64,000 nucleotides of DNA from Bacteroidales bacterium UBA1180 (GTDB lineage Bacteria > Bacteroidota > Bacteroidia > Bacteroidales > Paludibacteraceae), in assembly GCA_002310195.1 (NCBI GenBank), contig DBYS01000012.1, positions 133,463-197,462 of the forward strand, written 5' to 3'. Positions 53,720 through 62,900 of this stretch are shown here, piece after piece. Made by a program: the position numbers and the translations under genes. Under the pieces are notes generated by a model. It was given only the letters and a program-made list of their open reading frames with translations. It made no database searches and was not told the DNA's origin. Within the stretch, counting starts at the first letter, position 1, and each line of letters begins with the position of its first letter.

Positions 53720-53755
53720 GCAAGAACGGTCATCGTGACCGTTCTTGCTTTTTTT
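53720..53755 (+). terminator. Strong intrinsic terminator after the lipoprotein
   Basis: GCAAGAACGGTCA (53720-53732) pairs perfectly with TGACCGTTCTTGC (53736-53748) around loop TCG, followed by a run of T to 53755. Confidence 0.92.
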
Positions 53756-53827
53756 GTGGCGAATAGATCGTTTCTTGGCGGAAAGATTGGCGCTTTTTGC
53801 GGTGCTTAGTCAAGAATTGATTGAACT

Positions 53828-54259
53828 CTAATCGAACTTTGGGTGCTCGACGTGAAGGATGGCGCGGATGAAATTGTCGGGACGAACGTACGGGTGGAAC
53901 TGACCATACTTGTCAGGTTTGGCGATGCGGTCGGGTTCGCCGGTGAGTTGGGCACGGAAACGGGCTTTAACCTCTTCGAGGAAAGCCTGTTTTTTTTCAG
54001 GAAGAGGGGTGTTGTTTTTCCAGGCATCGATGAACTCCTGTGCCGAGTGGGATGATTTGCCGAAAGAGAGCTGGTTGGCCAGTTCGCCGAAAACGACCGG
54101 ATTGGCTTTGTAGTTGCGCTTGTGAGGGGTGAAGGCCTCCAGCCGTCCGATGCTGGTGATGTTACCCTCGAAATCGTGATAGACCTTTTGACGCTCAACT
54201 AAGCCGGAGTGTCCGCCGATGATTTTTTCAATGTGAGGCTTGTGATAAATCTTTGCCAT
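53828..54259 (-). CDS. Conserved-looking hypothetical protein (143 aa)
   Basis: A basic 143-residue protein (start MAKIYHKPHIEKIIGGHSGL, later FTPHKRNYKANPVVFGELAN and FLEEVKARFRAQLTG, end ILHVEHPKFD). It has no signal peptide, membrane segment or recognised motif. The layout (MAKI start, short basic strand, Arg/Lys-rich helix) recalls small hypothetical proteins common in gut Bacteroidales, whose role is unknown. It has its own minus-strand promoter and a leader of about 145 bases, which supports it as a real gene. Confidence 0.7.
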   Translation of the reverse strand: MAKIYHKPHIEKIIGGHSGLVERQKVYHDFEGNITSIGRLEAFTPHKRNYKANPVVFGELANQLSFGKSSHSAQEFIDAWKNNTPLPEKKQAFLEEVKARFRAQLTGEPDRIAKPDKYGQFHPYVRPDNFIRAILHVEHPKFD

Positions 54260-54409
54260 AAACTGATGCTATTTGTGAGGGCGTGCAGGTGAGATGTAGT
54301 CCGGTCTGCCCCGGATTCGCTAGTCAGACCAGGAGTGACGTGCTTATCGCTGACTTATAACAGACTAACCACGAACAAACCGCTCACTTATCACGCACTA
54401 AATTTTGTG

Positions 54410-54439
54410 CAAAGGTACGAAAAAAAATCGAGAAATGCA
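54410..54439 (-). promoter_or_regulatory. Promoter of the 143-aa hypothetical gene
   Basis: On the minus strand, TTG (54439-54437), 19 bases, then TACCTTTG (54417-54410). Confidence 0.65.
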
Positions 54440-54559
54440 AGAAAAATGGCGAAAAAAAGACGATAAAAAACTACTATATACTATGTATATAGTAAAAAAC
54501 GAATGGATGTGTGCCGAAAATATGAGGCGGAAAAGAACTTCGGAAAAAATGCGGGAAAA

Positions 54560-54591
54560 TTTGCAAATATGAAATATTTTTCGTAACTTTG
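54560..54591 (+). promoter_or_regulatory. Promoter of the zinc-ribbon OmpA cluster
   Basis: TTTG (54560-54563), 20 bases, TAACTTTG (54584-54591). The transcript would begin just before the GC-rich hairpin at 54609-54638. Confidence 0.8.
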
Positions 54592-54682
54592 CAGGCGAAA
54601 GCGATAGTATGCGCGCGGCTGAGGACTATTGCGCGCATGGACGCACGAACAAACTTGTACGAAAACATTAAACCCGACGAAT

Positions 54683-56245
54683 ATGAAAACTTCGATTAGA
54701 CGAGTGCTGGTGTGCATGTTTGCATTGGCGCTAATCATGCCGGCAGAAGCGCAGTTCTTGAACCAGCTCATCAAGAGCGCGGAGAAGTCCGCCGAGAAAG
54801 CTGTACAGAAAGAGGTGAACAAAAAAGTGAACCAAGGTGTGCACAAAGCCTTCAACCCGAACGAGAAGAAAGAGAAAGGCGAAGGCCAGCAAGGCGAACG
54901 TCAGCAGGCACAGCAAGCCGCAGGCTGGACGTGTCCCCAATGCGGTCAGGAAGGCAACACCGGCAAGTTCTGCAACAACTGTGGGGCCAAGAAACCCGAA
55001 CCCAAACCTGCCGAAGCTGACGGCTGGACGTGCCCCAATTGCGGTCACCAGGGCAATACCGGAAAGTTCTGCAACGAGTGCGGCACCAAGCGTCCCGAAG
55101 GCCCGCAGGACAACTCATGGACATGCCAGAAGTGCGGCCATCAGGGTAACACCGGCAAGTTCTGCGACGAATGCGGCGCACCGAAAGGGGCACAGCAGAT
55201 CAATCAGAACGCCATAGCTTGGAACAACTATGACTTCGTGGCCGGCGATGAGATCATCTTCGAGGACAACAACGCCAACGAACCGCTCGGCGAGTTCCCC
55301 GCCATGTGGGACGCGTTCAACGGCGCAGCGGAGATCGTGCAGATCAGCGGCGTGAAGTGTATCAATCTTCAGGACGCCGAGATCACACCGCTCTATCAGA
55401 ACAACAAGACCTATCTGACCGACGTCTGCACGATCGAGATGGATCTGTATTACCGTCACGAGAAAGTTTGGGAACAGGAGATGGGCGAAGACCTCCACGG
55501 CTGGGGCGATTACAACATCCACCTCTACACATCGGACAAAGTAGCGAGCAGTGACCGCGGCGAGGCGTCGCTCAACATCTATCTGCCCATGCAGATGGAT
55601 GAAGATGCCAATACCAAGACTGCCGACCAGCGTGTTATGTACAACTGGCGCGCCAACGGCGAGACCCGCAACGGCGAGTACCAGCTGCGCTCGGTTGAGC
55701 ATGAAGCATGGCATCATATAGCCATCTCGTTCAACAAACGCGCGTACAAGATCTACTTCGACAACCAGCGCGTGGCGAACATCCCCAACGCCATGGCACC
55801 TAAGTGGCTGACAATCAACGGCACGAACGCCAACCAGCGCCTGTTCTTCGTCAAGAATGTCCGCATCGCCAAAGGCGCCGTGCCTCTGTACGACCGAATG
55901 GCTTCGGAGGGACGAATCGTTACCTACGGCATCACGTTCGATGTAGGCAAAGCGACCATCAAACCCGAGTCGATGGGCGAGATCAACCGTATAGTCACCC
56001 TGATGAACGAGAATCCTGAACTGAGCTTCGAGGTGCAGGGACACACCGACAACACCGGCAACGCCACTATCAATCAGGCACTTAGCGAGCAGCGCGCAAA
56101 CGCTATCGTTGCCAAACTCGTGGAGAAAGGTATCAGTCCTTACCGCCTCACAGCCAAGGGAATGGGACAGTCATCGCCAATCGCCGACAACTCGACCGAC
56201 GAAGGACGCGCTAAGAACCGTCGTGTAGAATTTGTTAAAAAATGA
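54683..56245 (+). CDS. Secreted OmpA-family protein with three zinc ribbons
   Basis: A 520-residue envelope protein with a signal peptide (residues 1-23, VLVCMFALALIMPAEA). Next come a Lys/Glu helix (about 25-60) and three tandem zinc ribbons with Cys at 84/87/97/100, 117/120/130/133 and 148/151/161/164 (WTCPxCGxxGNTGKFC type). A lectin/LamG-like beta domain (about 180-395; EAWHHIAISFNKRAYKIYFD) and a C-terminal OmpA domain (about 400-520; ITFDVGKATIKPES, VQGHTDNTGN, ENRR-like KNRRVEF) complete it. The OmpA domain should bind peptidoglycan. Zinc ribbons in an exported protein are unusual. I use ATG 54683 because the signal peptide starts there. Its stop overlaps the potential ATG 56242 of the next gene. 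Confidence 0.85.
   Translation: MKTSIRRVLVCMFALALIMPAEAQFLNQLIKSAEKSAEKAVQKEVNKKVNQGVHKAFNPNEKKEKGEGQQGERQQAQQAAGWTCPQCGQEGNTGKFCNNCGAKKPEPKPAEADGWTCPNCGHQGNTGKFCNECGTKRPEGPQDNSWTCQKCGHQGNTGKFCDECGAPKGAQQINQNAIAWNNYDFVAGDEIIFEDNNANEPLGEFPAMWDAFNGAAEIVQISGVKCINLQDAEITPLYQNNKTYLTDVCTIEMDLYYRHEKVWEQEMGEDLHGWGDYNIHLYTSDKVASSDRGEASLNIYLPMQMDEDANTKTADQRVMYNWRANGETRNGEYQLRSVEHEAWHHIAISFNKRAYKIYFDNQRVANIPNAMAPKWLTINGTNANQRLFFVKNVRIAKGAVPLYDRMASEGRIVTYGITFDVGKATIKPESMGEINRIVTLMNENPELSFEVQGHTDNTGNATINQALSEQRANAIVAKLVEKGISPYRLTAKGMGQSSPIADNSTDEGRAKNRRVEFVKK
54923..55180 (+). repeat. Three tandem zinc-ribbon repeats
   Basis: Three units of 31-33 codons share W-T-C-x-x-C-G-x-x-G-N-T-G-K-F-C-x-x-C-G, separated by Pro/Glu/Lys-rich linkers. 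The copies are close at both protein and DNA level, pointing to recent tandem duplication. Confidence 0.85.
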
Positions 56246-56250
56246 TTGAT

Positions 56251-56919
56251 ATGAAAAAACTTCTTCTTAGCTGCTTGGCGCTCATAGCGGCAACAGCTAT
56301 ATATGCACAGGAATTACAGTCAGAGGCCAATCCTCAAGAGAACCCGACCGTAGTGGTCGTTCGCACCACATCGCCGGCTGAGACGCGCGGCGGTTATGTG
56401 CCGCAGAACCTGCCGGCCGTTTACGATTGGCGCACACGCCGTCAAAGCGTAACGATCTCCGTCGGCTTGCCCAGTGTCTATGCCACGGGCTTCGGAGGGC
56501 ATTCGTGGAGCTTCTATATCCCCGCTTCCGGTCCCGGCAGCACGCCCAGCTCGGAGATCTTTACAGGCGCTTGGGCGATAGAGTATAACTACAACGTTCT
56601 CTGGTGGTTGCGTCTCGGAGCAAGTGCCAATTACGAGTGCTGGACAGGCCTTGCGCAAACCCACGACATGAGCCTTGCTGCACGTGTGGATTTCACGTAC
56701 ATCAACCGCGAGCACGTAACGGTTTACTCCGGCCTCTCAACAGGCGTCTATTCGCACATCGAGCGTGCTACCGACGGCTCAGTACGCGGACGCTTCCTTC
56801 CGGCAGTAAACATGACTCCTATCGGCCTGAACTTCGGCGGTCAGCATGTATTCGGCCTCGTGGAAACGAACATCGGTTCGGCATCCGTATTGCGCGTAGG
56901 TATAGGATTCCGCCCGTAA
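56251..56919 (+). CDS. Outer-membrane beta-barrel-like protein
   Basis: A 222-residue exported protein with signal peptide MKKLLLSCLALIAATAIYAQ. The mature part alternates short strands and turns (ITISVGLPSVY-like, WAIEYNYNVLWWLRLGASAN, HVTVYSGLSTGVYSHI, VLRVGIGFRP), as in small 8-10 strand outer-membrane barrels of Bacteroidota. I recognise no named family. An upstream ATG at 56242 overlaps the OmpA gene stop; I prefer 56251, where the signal peptide begins. It is the middle gene of a three-gene cluster. Confidence 0.75.
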   Translation: MKKLLLSCLALIAATAIYAQELQSEANPQENPTVVVVRTTSPAETRGGYVPQNLPAVYDWRTRRQSVTISVGLPSVYATGFGGHSWSFYIPASGPGSTPSSEIFTGAWAIEYNYNVLWWLRLGASANYECWTGLAQTHDMSLAARVDFTYINREHVTVYSGLSTGVYSHIERATDGSVRGRFLPAVNMTPIGLNFGGQHVFGLVETNIGSASVLRVGIGFRP

Positions 56920-56934
56920 TAAACCTCAAACATA

Positions 56935-57855
56935 ATGAAACAGTTTAGAATCAGCCTTCTGCTACTGATTGCTGCCCTGTGTGTGGGTTCGCTCAGCATG
57001 CAGGCGGCCAAGCAAAAGAAAGTGTATGTCAATAGCGACATGCGCATCATCGCCCAGCCGGACAAGTACGGCATGTACGCCAAACTGACGTACAACAAGG
57101 ATCATATCGACGCGAAAGTGTACAACTCCCGCGATATGATGGTGTACAAGCTCCGCCTCAATGATATAACCGAAGATACGATCGTCTTTGACGGACTGCA
57201 GGAGCATTACTTCTTCGGCGAACTCAACGAGACCTTCCTTTATGTTGACAACCGAATGGAGGAGCATACATTCTTCCGCAACGGCAAACCGATCTTCCGC
57301 AAGCCGGTAACGGTAGGCGACACGATCTGGTTCCTCCAGGGCTTCATCGTTCTGCCGGAGGAAGCGAGCGTCTATGGCGTGATCACGGCGTACGACGAGC
57401 GAACAGACAGGTACTCCGTCAATCTGCACAACAAGTCCGACGGCAAACTGATCGACACCAAACTGTTCGACCGTTTCGCCTATGGCGAATCCTACGCGAA
57501 GCAAGAGCGGGTACTCGGCTCGATCACTTCCGCCAACGACGGTGCAACCAAGGTGCCCGACAAGATGCCCGTATTCCCCGGCGCACAAACAGGTTTGTAC
57601 AAGTTCCTGACGGAAAACGTGCAGTATCCCTACAAGGCGCAGCAACTGGGCATGCAAGGCAAGGTTCTTGTATCCTTCGTTGTGGACAAAGATGGCTCCG
57701 TCACCGATGTGACGGTTGTCAAACCTGTGCACAAGCTCTTCAACGACGAAGCTGTGCGAGTCATCAGTAAGATGCCGAAATGGGAACCCGGACAGAAAGA
57801 TGGCAAACCCGTTCGCGTCATGTATCTCATGCCGGTGAACTTTAGTTTACATTAA
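56935..57855 (+). CDS. TonB C-terminal domain protein
   Basis: A 306-residue exported protein. An N-terminal signal or anchor ([17 protein letters not shown]) is followed by a beta-rich region (about residues 25-200) with no family I can name. The C-terminal TonB domain (about 215-306) reads [20 protein letters not shown] then [14 protein letters not shown], ending [20 protein letters not shown] then PVNFSLH. Such proteins in Bacteroidota often lack a canonical TonB anchor, so a role in energy transfer is uncertain. It lies 15 bases after the barrel gene and 22 bases before der. Confidence 0.85.
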   Translation: MKQFRISLLLLIAALCVGSLSMQAAKQKKVYVNSDMRIIAQPDKYGMYAKLTYNKDHIDAKVYNSRDMMVYKLRLNDITEDTIVFDGLQEHYFFGELNETFLYVDNRMEEHTFFRNGKPIFRKPVTVGDTIWFLQGFIVLPEEASVYGVITAYDERTDRYSVNLHNKSDGKLIDTKLFDRFAYGESYAKQERVLGSITSANDGATKVPDKMPVFPGAQTGLYKFLTENVQYPYKAQQLGMQGKVLVSFVVDKDGSVTDVTVVKPVHKLFNDEAVRVISKMPKWEPGQKDGKPVRVMYLMPVNFSLH

Positions 57856-57877
57856 CATACAAAATCATCAAAATTCT

Positions 57878-59191
57878 ATGGCAAATATTTTAGCTATAGT
57901 GGGACGTCCCAACGTTGGGAAATCGACCCTCTTCAACCGACTGACAGGCACGCGACGTGCTATCGTTAATAACATCGCCGGCACAACCCGTGACCGGCAG
58001 TATGGCAAAGCCGAGTGGTGCGGACGCGAGTTCAGCGTCATCGATACCGGCGGCTGGGTCGTTAACTCCGATGATACATTTGAGTCGGAGATCAACCGTC
58101 AGGTTAACCTTGCTATCCGCGAAGCGGATGTTGTGCTGCTCGTAGTAGATGTCAACGAAGGTGTTACGCAGTTCGACCAGGAAGTTGCTCATCTGCTTCG
58201 GCAGTCCGGCAAACCGACCGTGCTGGCCGTAAACAAAGTGGATACATTCGAGAACCAGTACGGCGCACCGGAGTTCTACAAGCTCGGTCTGGGCGAACCG
58301 TTCATCCTCTCTGCCGAGAACGGCCTGGGCACAGGCGATCTGCTCGACGAGATATGTTCGCGCTTCAAGTCCGACACCGGCGACGAGGAGATCGACGATC
58401 TGCCGCGCTTCGCTATAGTCGGCCGCCCGAACGCCGGCAAGTCAAGTATCCTCAACGCCTTTATCGGCGAGGAACGTACGATCGTTACGGACATTCCCGG
58501 CACCACACGCGACAGTATCTATACCCGCTACAACAAGTTCGGCAAGGACTTCTACCTCGTTGATACCGCCGGTATCCGCAAAAAGGCGAAGGTGACCGAA
58601 GACCTGGAATACTACAGCGTTGTGCGCTCCATCCGTGCCATCGAGAATGCCGATGTCTGCATCCTGATGCTCGATGCCACGCGAGGCATCGAGGCGCAAG
58701 ACCTGAACATCTTTGCCCTGATCCAAAAGAACAAGAAAGGCCTGGTAGTTTGCGTCAACAAGTGGGATCTGATTGAGAGCAAGACCAACGCTGACATCAA
58801 AGGCTACGAAAATGCTATCCGTGAACGCCTGGCACCGTTCACCGATTTCCCGATCATCTTCACTTCGGCTACTACCAAGCAGCGCATCTTCAAGGTCATG
58901 GAAACCGCGCTGCATGTCTATGAGAACAAGAACCGCAAGATCCCTACAGCCAAGCTCAACGAGAACTTCCTGCCACTCATAGAGAACTACCCGCCGCCTG
59001 CCACCAAAGGCAAGTACATCAAGATCAAGTACTGCACGCAGCTGCCAAACACCCAGATCCCGACTTTCGTGTTCTTTGCCAATCTGCCGCAGTATGTCAA
59101 GGAGCCGTATCGTCGTTTCCTTGAGAACAAGCTTCGCGAGTGGTGGGACTTCACCGGCACACCGGTGCAGATCTTTATCCGTGCCAAGTAG
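57878..59191 (+). CDS. der: Ribosome biogenesis GTPase Der (EngA)
   Basis: Der is the essential double GTPase needed for 50S assembly. The 437-residue protein has a first G domain with GRPNVGKST (residues 9-17), DTGG and NKVD, and a second with [20 protein letters not shown] and NKWD. A C-terminal KH-like domain ([36 protein letters not shown]) completes the standard layout. It may be read from the upstream envelope cluster (22-base gap), since no clear promoter lies directly before it. Confidence 0.97.
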   Translation: MANILAIVGRPNVGKSTLFNRLTGTRRAIVNNIAGTTRDRQYGKAEWCGREFSVIDTGGWVVNSDDTFESEINRQVNLAIREADVVLLVVDVNEGVTQFDQEVAHLLRQSGKPTVLAVNKVDTFENQYGAPEFYKLGLGEPFILSAENGLGTGDLLDEICSRFKSDTGDEEIDDLPRFAIVGRPNAGKSSILNAFIGEERTIVTDIPGTTRDSIYTRYNKFGKDFYLVDTAGIRKKAKVTEDLEYYSVVRSIRAIENADVCILMLDATRGIEAQDLNIFALIQKNKKGLVVCVNKWDLIESKTNADIKGYENAIRERLAPFTDFPIIFTSATTKQRIFKVMETALHVYENKNRKIPTAKLNENFLPLIENYPPPATKGKYIKIKYCTQLPNTQIPTFVFFANLPQYVKEPYRRFLENKLREWWDFTGTPVQIFIRAK

Positions 59192-59247
59192 ATTTGCAAA
59201 GCAAATGTTTCGAAGTTTGGAAAAGATGTACAAAATTTGCGAAACAC

Positions 59248-59278
59248 TTGCAAATGTCAAAAAATATCACTATCTTTG
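59248..59278 (+). promoter_or_regulatory. Promoter of the FAH-like/porU/porV unit
   Basis: TTG (59248-59250), 20 bases, TATCTTTG (59271-59278). Transcription should begin at about 59283-59286, inside the first helix of RNA element copy 3. Confidence 0.75.
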
Positions 59279-59280
59279 CA

Positions 59281-59379
59281 AGCACTTTTGGCAAACCGTG
59301 CTGTCGGATGTCGCTCTGCTCCATAAAGCGCACGATTGCCTCAGTGCTCCCCCAAACGACGTTACACGTCCTTTCGGGG
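59281..59379 (+). promoter_or_regulatory. Two-hairpin RNA element, copy 3 (leader of porU unit)
   Basis: Stem A: AGCAC (59281-59285)/GTGCT (59344-59348), GGCAA (59290-59294)/TTGCC (59336-59340), CGTGC (59297-59301)/GCACG (59330-59334), and a weak inner ATG (59308-59310)/CAT (59322-59324). Stem B: CCCC (59350-59353)/GGGG (59376-59379), AAA/TTT and GACG (59358-59361)/CGTC (59367-59370). It ends ten bases before the GTG start of the next gene and aligns with copies 1 and 2. Confidence 0.75.
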
Positions 59380-59389
59380 ACTCCATAAT

Positions 59390-59947
59390 GTGAAGATAAT
59401 AGGCATAACATATTACGACGGCAGCGAAAGTGTCGTTCTCAAGAGCGACAGTTCGATGACGGTCAACCGCAAGCCGTTGTTTGTGCCGGAAGCGATAAGC
59501 GACCTGCAGGCTTTGCCTTGTGTGGTATTGCGCGTATCGCGTCTTGGGCGGTACATAGCGCCGCGGTTCGCCTCGCGTTACTACGACGCGCTGGCAGCCG
59601 GTATGGATTATTTCGGAGCGGACAATCTCCGCGAAGCCAGAGCCGCCGGCAAACCGTGGACGGAAGCCGTAGCTTTCGAAGGCTCGCTGGCCATCGGTTC
59701 ATGGCAACCGGCAATTAACGGCCAATGGTCGCTCAGTCGCGGTGAACAGGTAATCAATCGCGGCGAATGGACGCCGGCTGAGGAAATCCTCAATAGCGCC
59801 GTAGCGCGCGCGAGCGAACTGCTGACGGTTCGTCAGGGCGACCTGATCTACGTAGCGCTCAACGCGCAACCCTGGCAATTGCAACCGAACGACCTGATCC
59901 GTTGCACCGACGGCGAAAAGGAACTGCTATATTGCAAGATTAAATGA
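59390..59947 (+). CDS. FAH-family-like protein upstream of porU
   Basis: A 185-residue cytosolic protein related to the fumarylacetoacetate hydrolase family and in the position of the Porphyromonas gingivalis gene PG0025, directly before porU. It is short and I do not see the E-x-E metal motif of active FAH enzymes; visible pieces are NRKPLFVPE, LGRYIAPRFASRYYDALAAG and VRQGDLIYVAL. It may be catalytically dead. The start is GTG 59390 (VKIIGITYY); an ATG two bases earlier is out of frame. Its last four bases overlap the porU start (ATGA), indicating translational coupling. Confidence 0.7.
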   Translation: MKIIGITYYDGSESVVLKSDSSMTVNRKPLFVPEAISDLQALPCVVLRVSRLGRYIAPRFASRYYDALAAGMDYFGADNLREARAAGKPWTEAVAFEGSLAIGSWQPAINGQWSLSRGEQVINRGEWTPAEEILNSAVARASELLTVRQGDLIYVALNAQPWQLQPNDLIRCTDGEKELLYCKIK

Positions 59948-62900
59948 AAAGACTGACAACCATACTCACCGTACTGACGCTTGCTGCGGCAAGCCTCATG
60001 GCGCATACTTACACCTCACAATCTGTCCTCTCGGGCGGCAAGTGGGTGAAGATCCGTGTGCAGGAGTCCGGCGTATATTGTCTCACTTACGATGAGTTGG
60101 CATCTGCCGGTCTGACCCCCGCTGATGTGCGCATCTATGGCTACGGCGGTGCGATGCTCACTCAGAACTTCAAGCTTGCCAAGCAGGACGACTTGCCGCC
60201 TGTAGCGTTCTATATGAACAAGGGTGCGGACGGTGAGTTCGGCAAGGGCGATTATATCCTCTTCTACGCCCAGGGCGTGGATAGTTGGGAATATACGAGC
60301 AAGCATTTTGTCCACACGCGCAATCCGTATAGCAGTTACGGCTATTACTTCCTGTCGGATAATGCCGGTGAGCAGCGTCTCATTCCTACCGCTGACGCCC
60401 TGAGCGATGCCGCATTCACGGCAGACACCTACACGGCATACATGCTCCATGACCTCGATTCGGTCAATGTGGTCGATCCGTCCGGCAAAGCCGGCGGTGG
60501 ACGGGAGTTCTATGGCGAACAGCTGAATAGTATTCGCAAGAATCTGCAAGTCTCGTTCCCCTTCCACGATGTTGTGGCAGGCTCCGATCTTGACATACGC
60601 TGCCGCGTGGCAGCCGCCTCAACCAACCGTTCGACATTCACTATGGGCGTGGGCTCGAACACTTACAGTTGCTCTACCGACAATATCCCCGTCTCGGATT
60701 TCTATACCAAGGCTACGACCAACGAAGGCTACGACCGCTTCACCTTACCGGCTGACGGCACAGGCGCCCAGGTGTTCAAACTCACCTACAACAACAGTCT
60801 GTCCGGTAGCCGTGGTTACCTGAACTACATCGAGATTGCCGCTACCTGTCGCCTCGTTATGAACGGCCAGGAGATGATCATTGCCAATACCGAGCATGCC
60901 GGCAATAGCGGTAACACCCGTTACACCCTCAGCAATGCCTCCGGCGACATCGAGCTCTGGGACATATCTTCGCCCTCAGCCGTCACGCGTATCCCTGCCA
61001 CACTCAGCGGCAGTACGCTCAGCTTTGTTGGATACAACAAGACCTTACAGACCATCCTCGCCGTGAACCCCAAGCAGTCCACAGGCTGGCTCAAGCCAAA
61101 GGTGATAGGTACAATCCCGAACCAGAATCTCCACGCGCTCAACAATATTGATCTTGTGATCATTGCTCCCGAGGATTTCGTTCCCGCCGCGCAGATCATT
61201 GCCGAGGCTCACGAGCAGTACGACGCTATCACTACGGCTATCGTTACCGATCAGCAGGTATATAACGAGTTCTCGTCGGGCACACCGGATGCCACGGCTT
61301 ACCGCTGGCTGATGAAGATGCTTTACGACCGCGCCGCAGGCAGTGCACAACGGCCGAAATGGCTGCTCTTGCTCGGCGACGGCACGTACGACAACCGCAA
61401 ACTCATGCCTACATCAGGCCCGAACACGCTGCTCACGTATCAGGCTGCGAACAGCGAGATAGAGACGAAGGCTTACGCCTCCGACGATTACTTCGGCTTC
61501 CTTGAAGACACTATGGGAACGTCGGACATCAGCGGACGGATGGGAATAGGCGTGGGGCGTCTGCCAGTCTCCCGTGCAGCCGATGCGCTCGGCGTGGCGA
61601 AGAAGATTGCTACCTACCTGCGCAACGAGAACCCGGGCAAGTGGCACCAGCAACTGATGTTCGTCGCTGACGATGGCGATAGCAATCTCCATACGAAGAT
61701 CTCCGACTATGCTGCCGAGCGCGTGCGGGTAAAGAACATGTCGTTCGTGGTCAGCAAGATCTTCCTCGACGCTTATACCCAGGAAGCAAGTGCCTCGGGC
61801 GAGAGTTATCCGTTGGCCAAGAACCGCTTCTTGAATATGCTTAACGAGGGCGTGTTGTTCTTCGATTATTCCGGTCACGGCGGTTATAACAACATCTCTT
61901 CCGAGAGCCTGCTCACGCTTCGTGACTGCCGGACAATGACAAACGCCAACCAGGGCTTCTGGATGTTGGCTACCTGCGGCTTCGCGCACTTCGATGCCTA
62001 TGAGCAGAGCGCCAGCGAGGAAGCGGTCATCAACCCCGACGGCGGCGCAATAGCCGTGATGTCCGCATGCCGAACGGTTTATGCCAGCCAAAACAAGGAG
62101 ATCAACAAGAATCTTTGTGACACGCTCTTCGGCCATCGCGACGAGTTCTCCTACAACATGACCATCGGCGATGCCTGCCGTATAGCCAAGAACATGACGG
62201 GCTCTGACGAGAATAAGATGTCGTACATCCTGCTCGGCGACCCGGCTATCCGCCTGCATTACCCGACGGATTACCGCGTACGCACCGAACAGGCATCCGA
62301 CACACTCAACGCCCTGACACTCCATAACTTCACCGGTTGGGTGGAGGCCGAGAACGGCGACACGGCACGCGAGTTCAACGGCATAGTTAGCATCACCCTC
62401 ATGGACAAACTTCAGGAGGTCACCACACGCGACAATGATCATCCTGACGAGGATGACAAAGTCCGGTACACCTACAACGATTACCCCAACACCCTCTATC
62501 AGGGGCAGGCAAGGGTAACGAACGGACACTTCGACTACACCTTTATGATGCCGAAGGATATCCGTTACAACTACGGCAACGGACGTATCACCTACTTCGC
62601 CCTTGATAGTGTCAACGGCGAGGGTATAGGGCATTACGAGAAGTTCGTTGTCGGCGGTTCGTCATCGGTTGAGATTGTCGATACCGTAGGCCCCGACCTG
62701 CATATCTACCTCAACTCGCCGAGTTTCGTCAATGGCGACAAGACCACCGAGCAACCGCACTTCTTTGCCGACATCTATGATGAGCACGGTATCAATACCG
62801 TCGGTTCGGGCATAGGTCACGACTTACTCCTGACCATCGATGCCGACCCGAACAAGATGTTCATCGTCAACGACTACTACGCTTCGTCCGGCAGCTATCA

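Larger units (their letters stand above)
54260..54682. other. Divergent intergenic region before the zinc-ribbon OmpA gene
   Basis: Two divergent promoters are present. The minus-strand leader has a hairpin GGTCTG (54303-54308)/CAGACC (54325-54330). The plus-strand leader has ATGCGCGC (54609-54616)/GCGCGCAT (54631-54638). Between the promoters the DNA is strongly A-rich. No coding region is seen. Confidence 0.6.
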
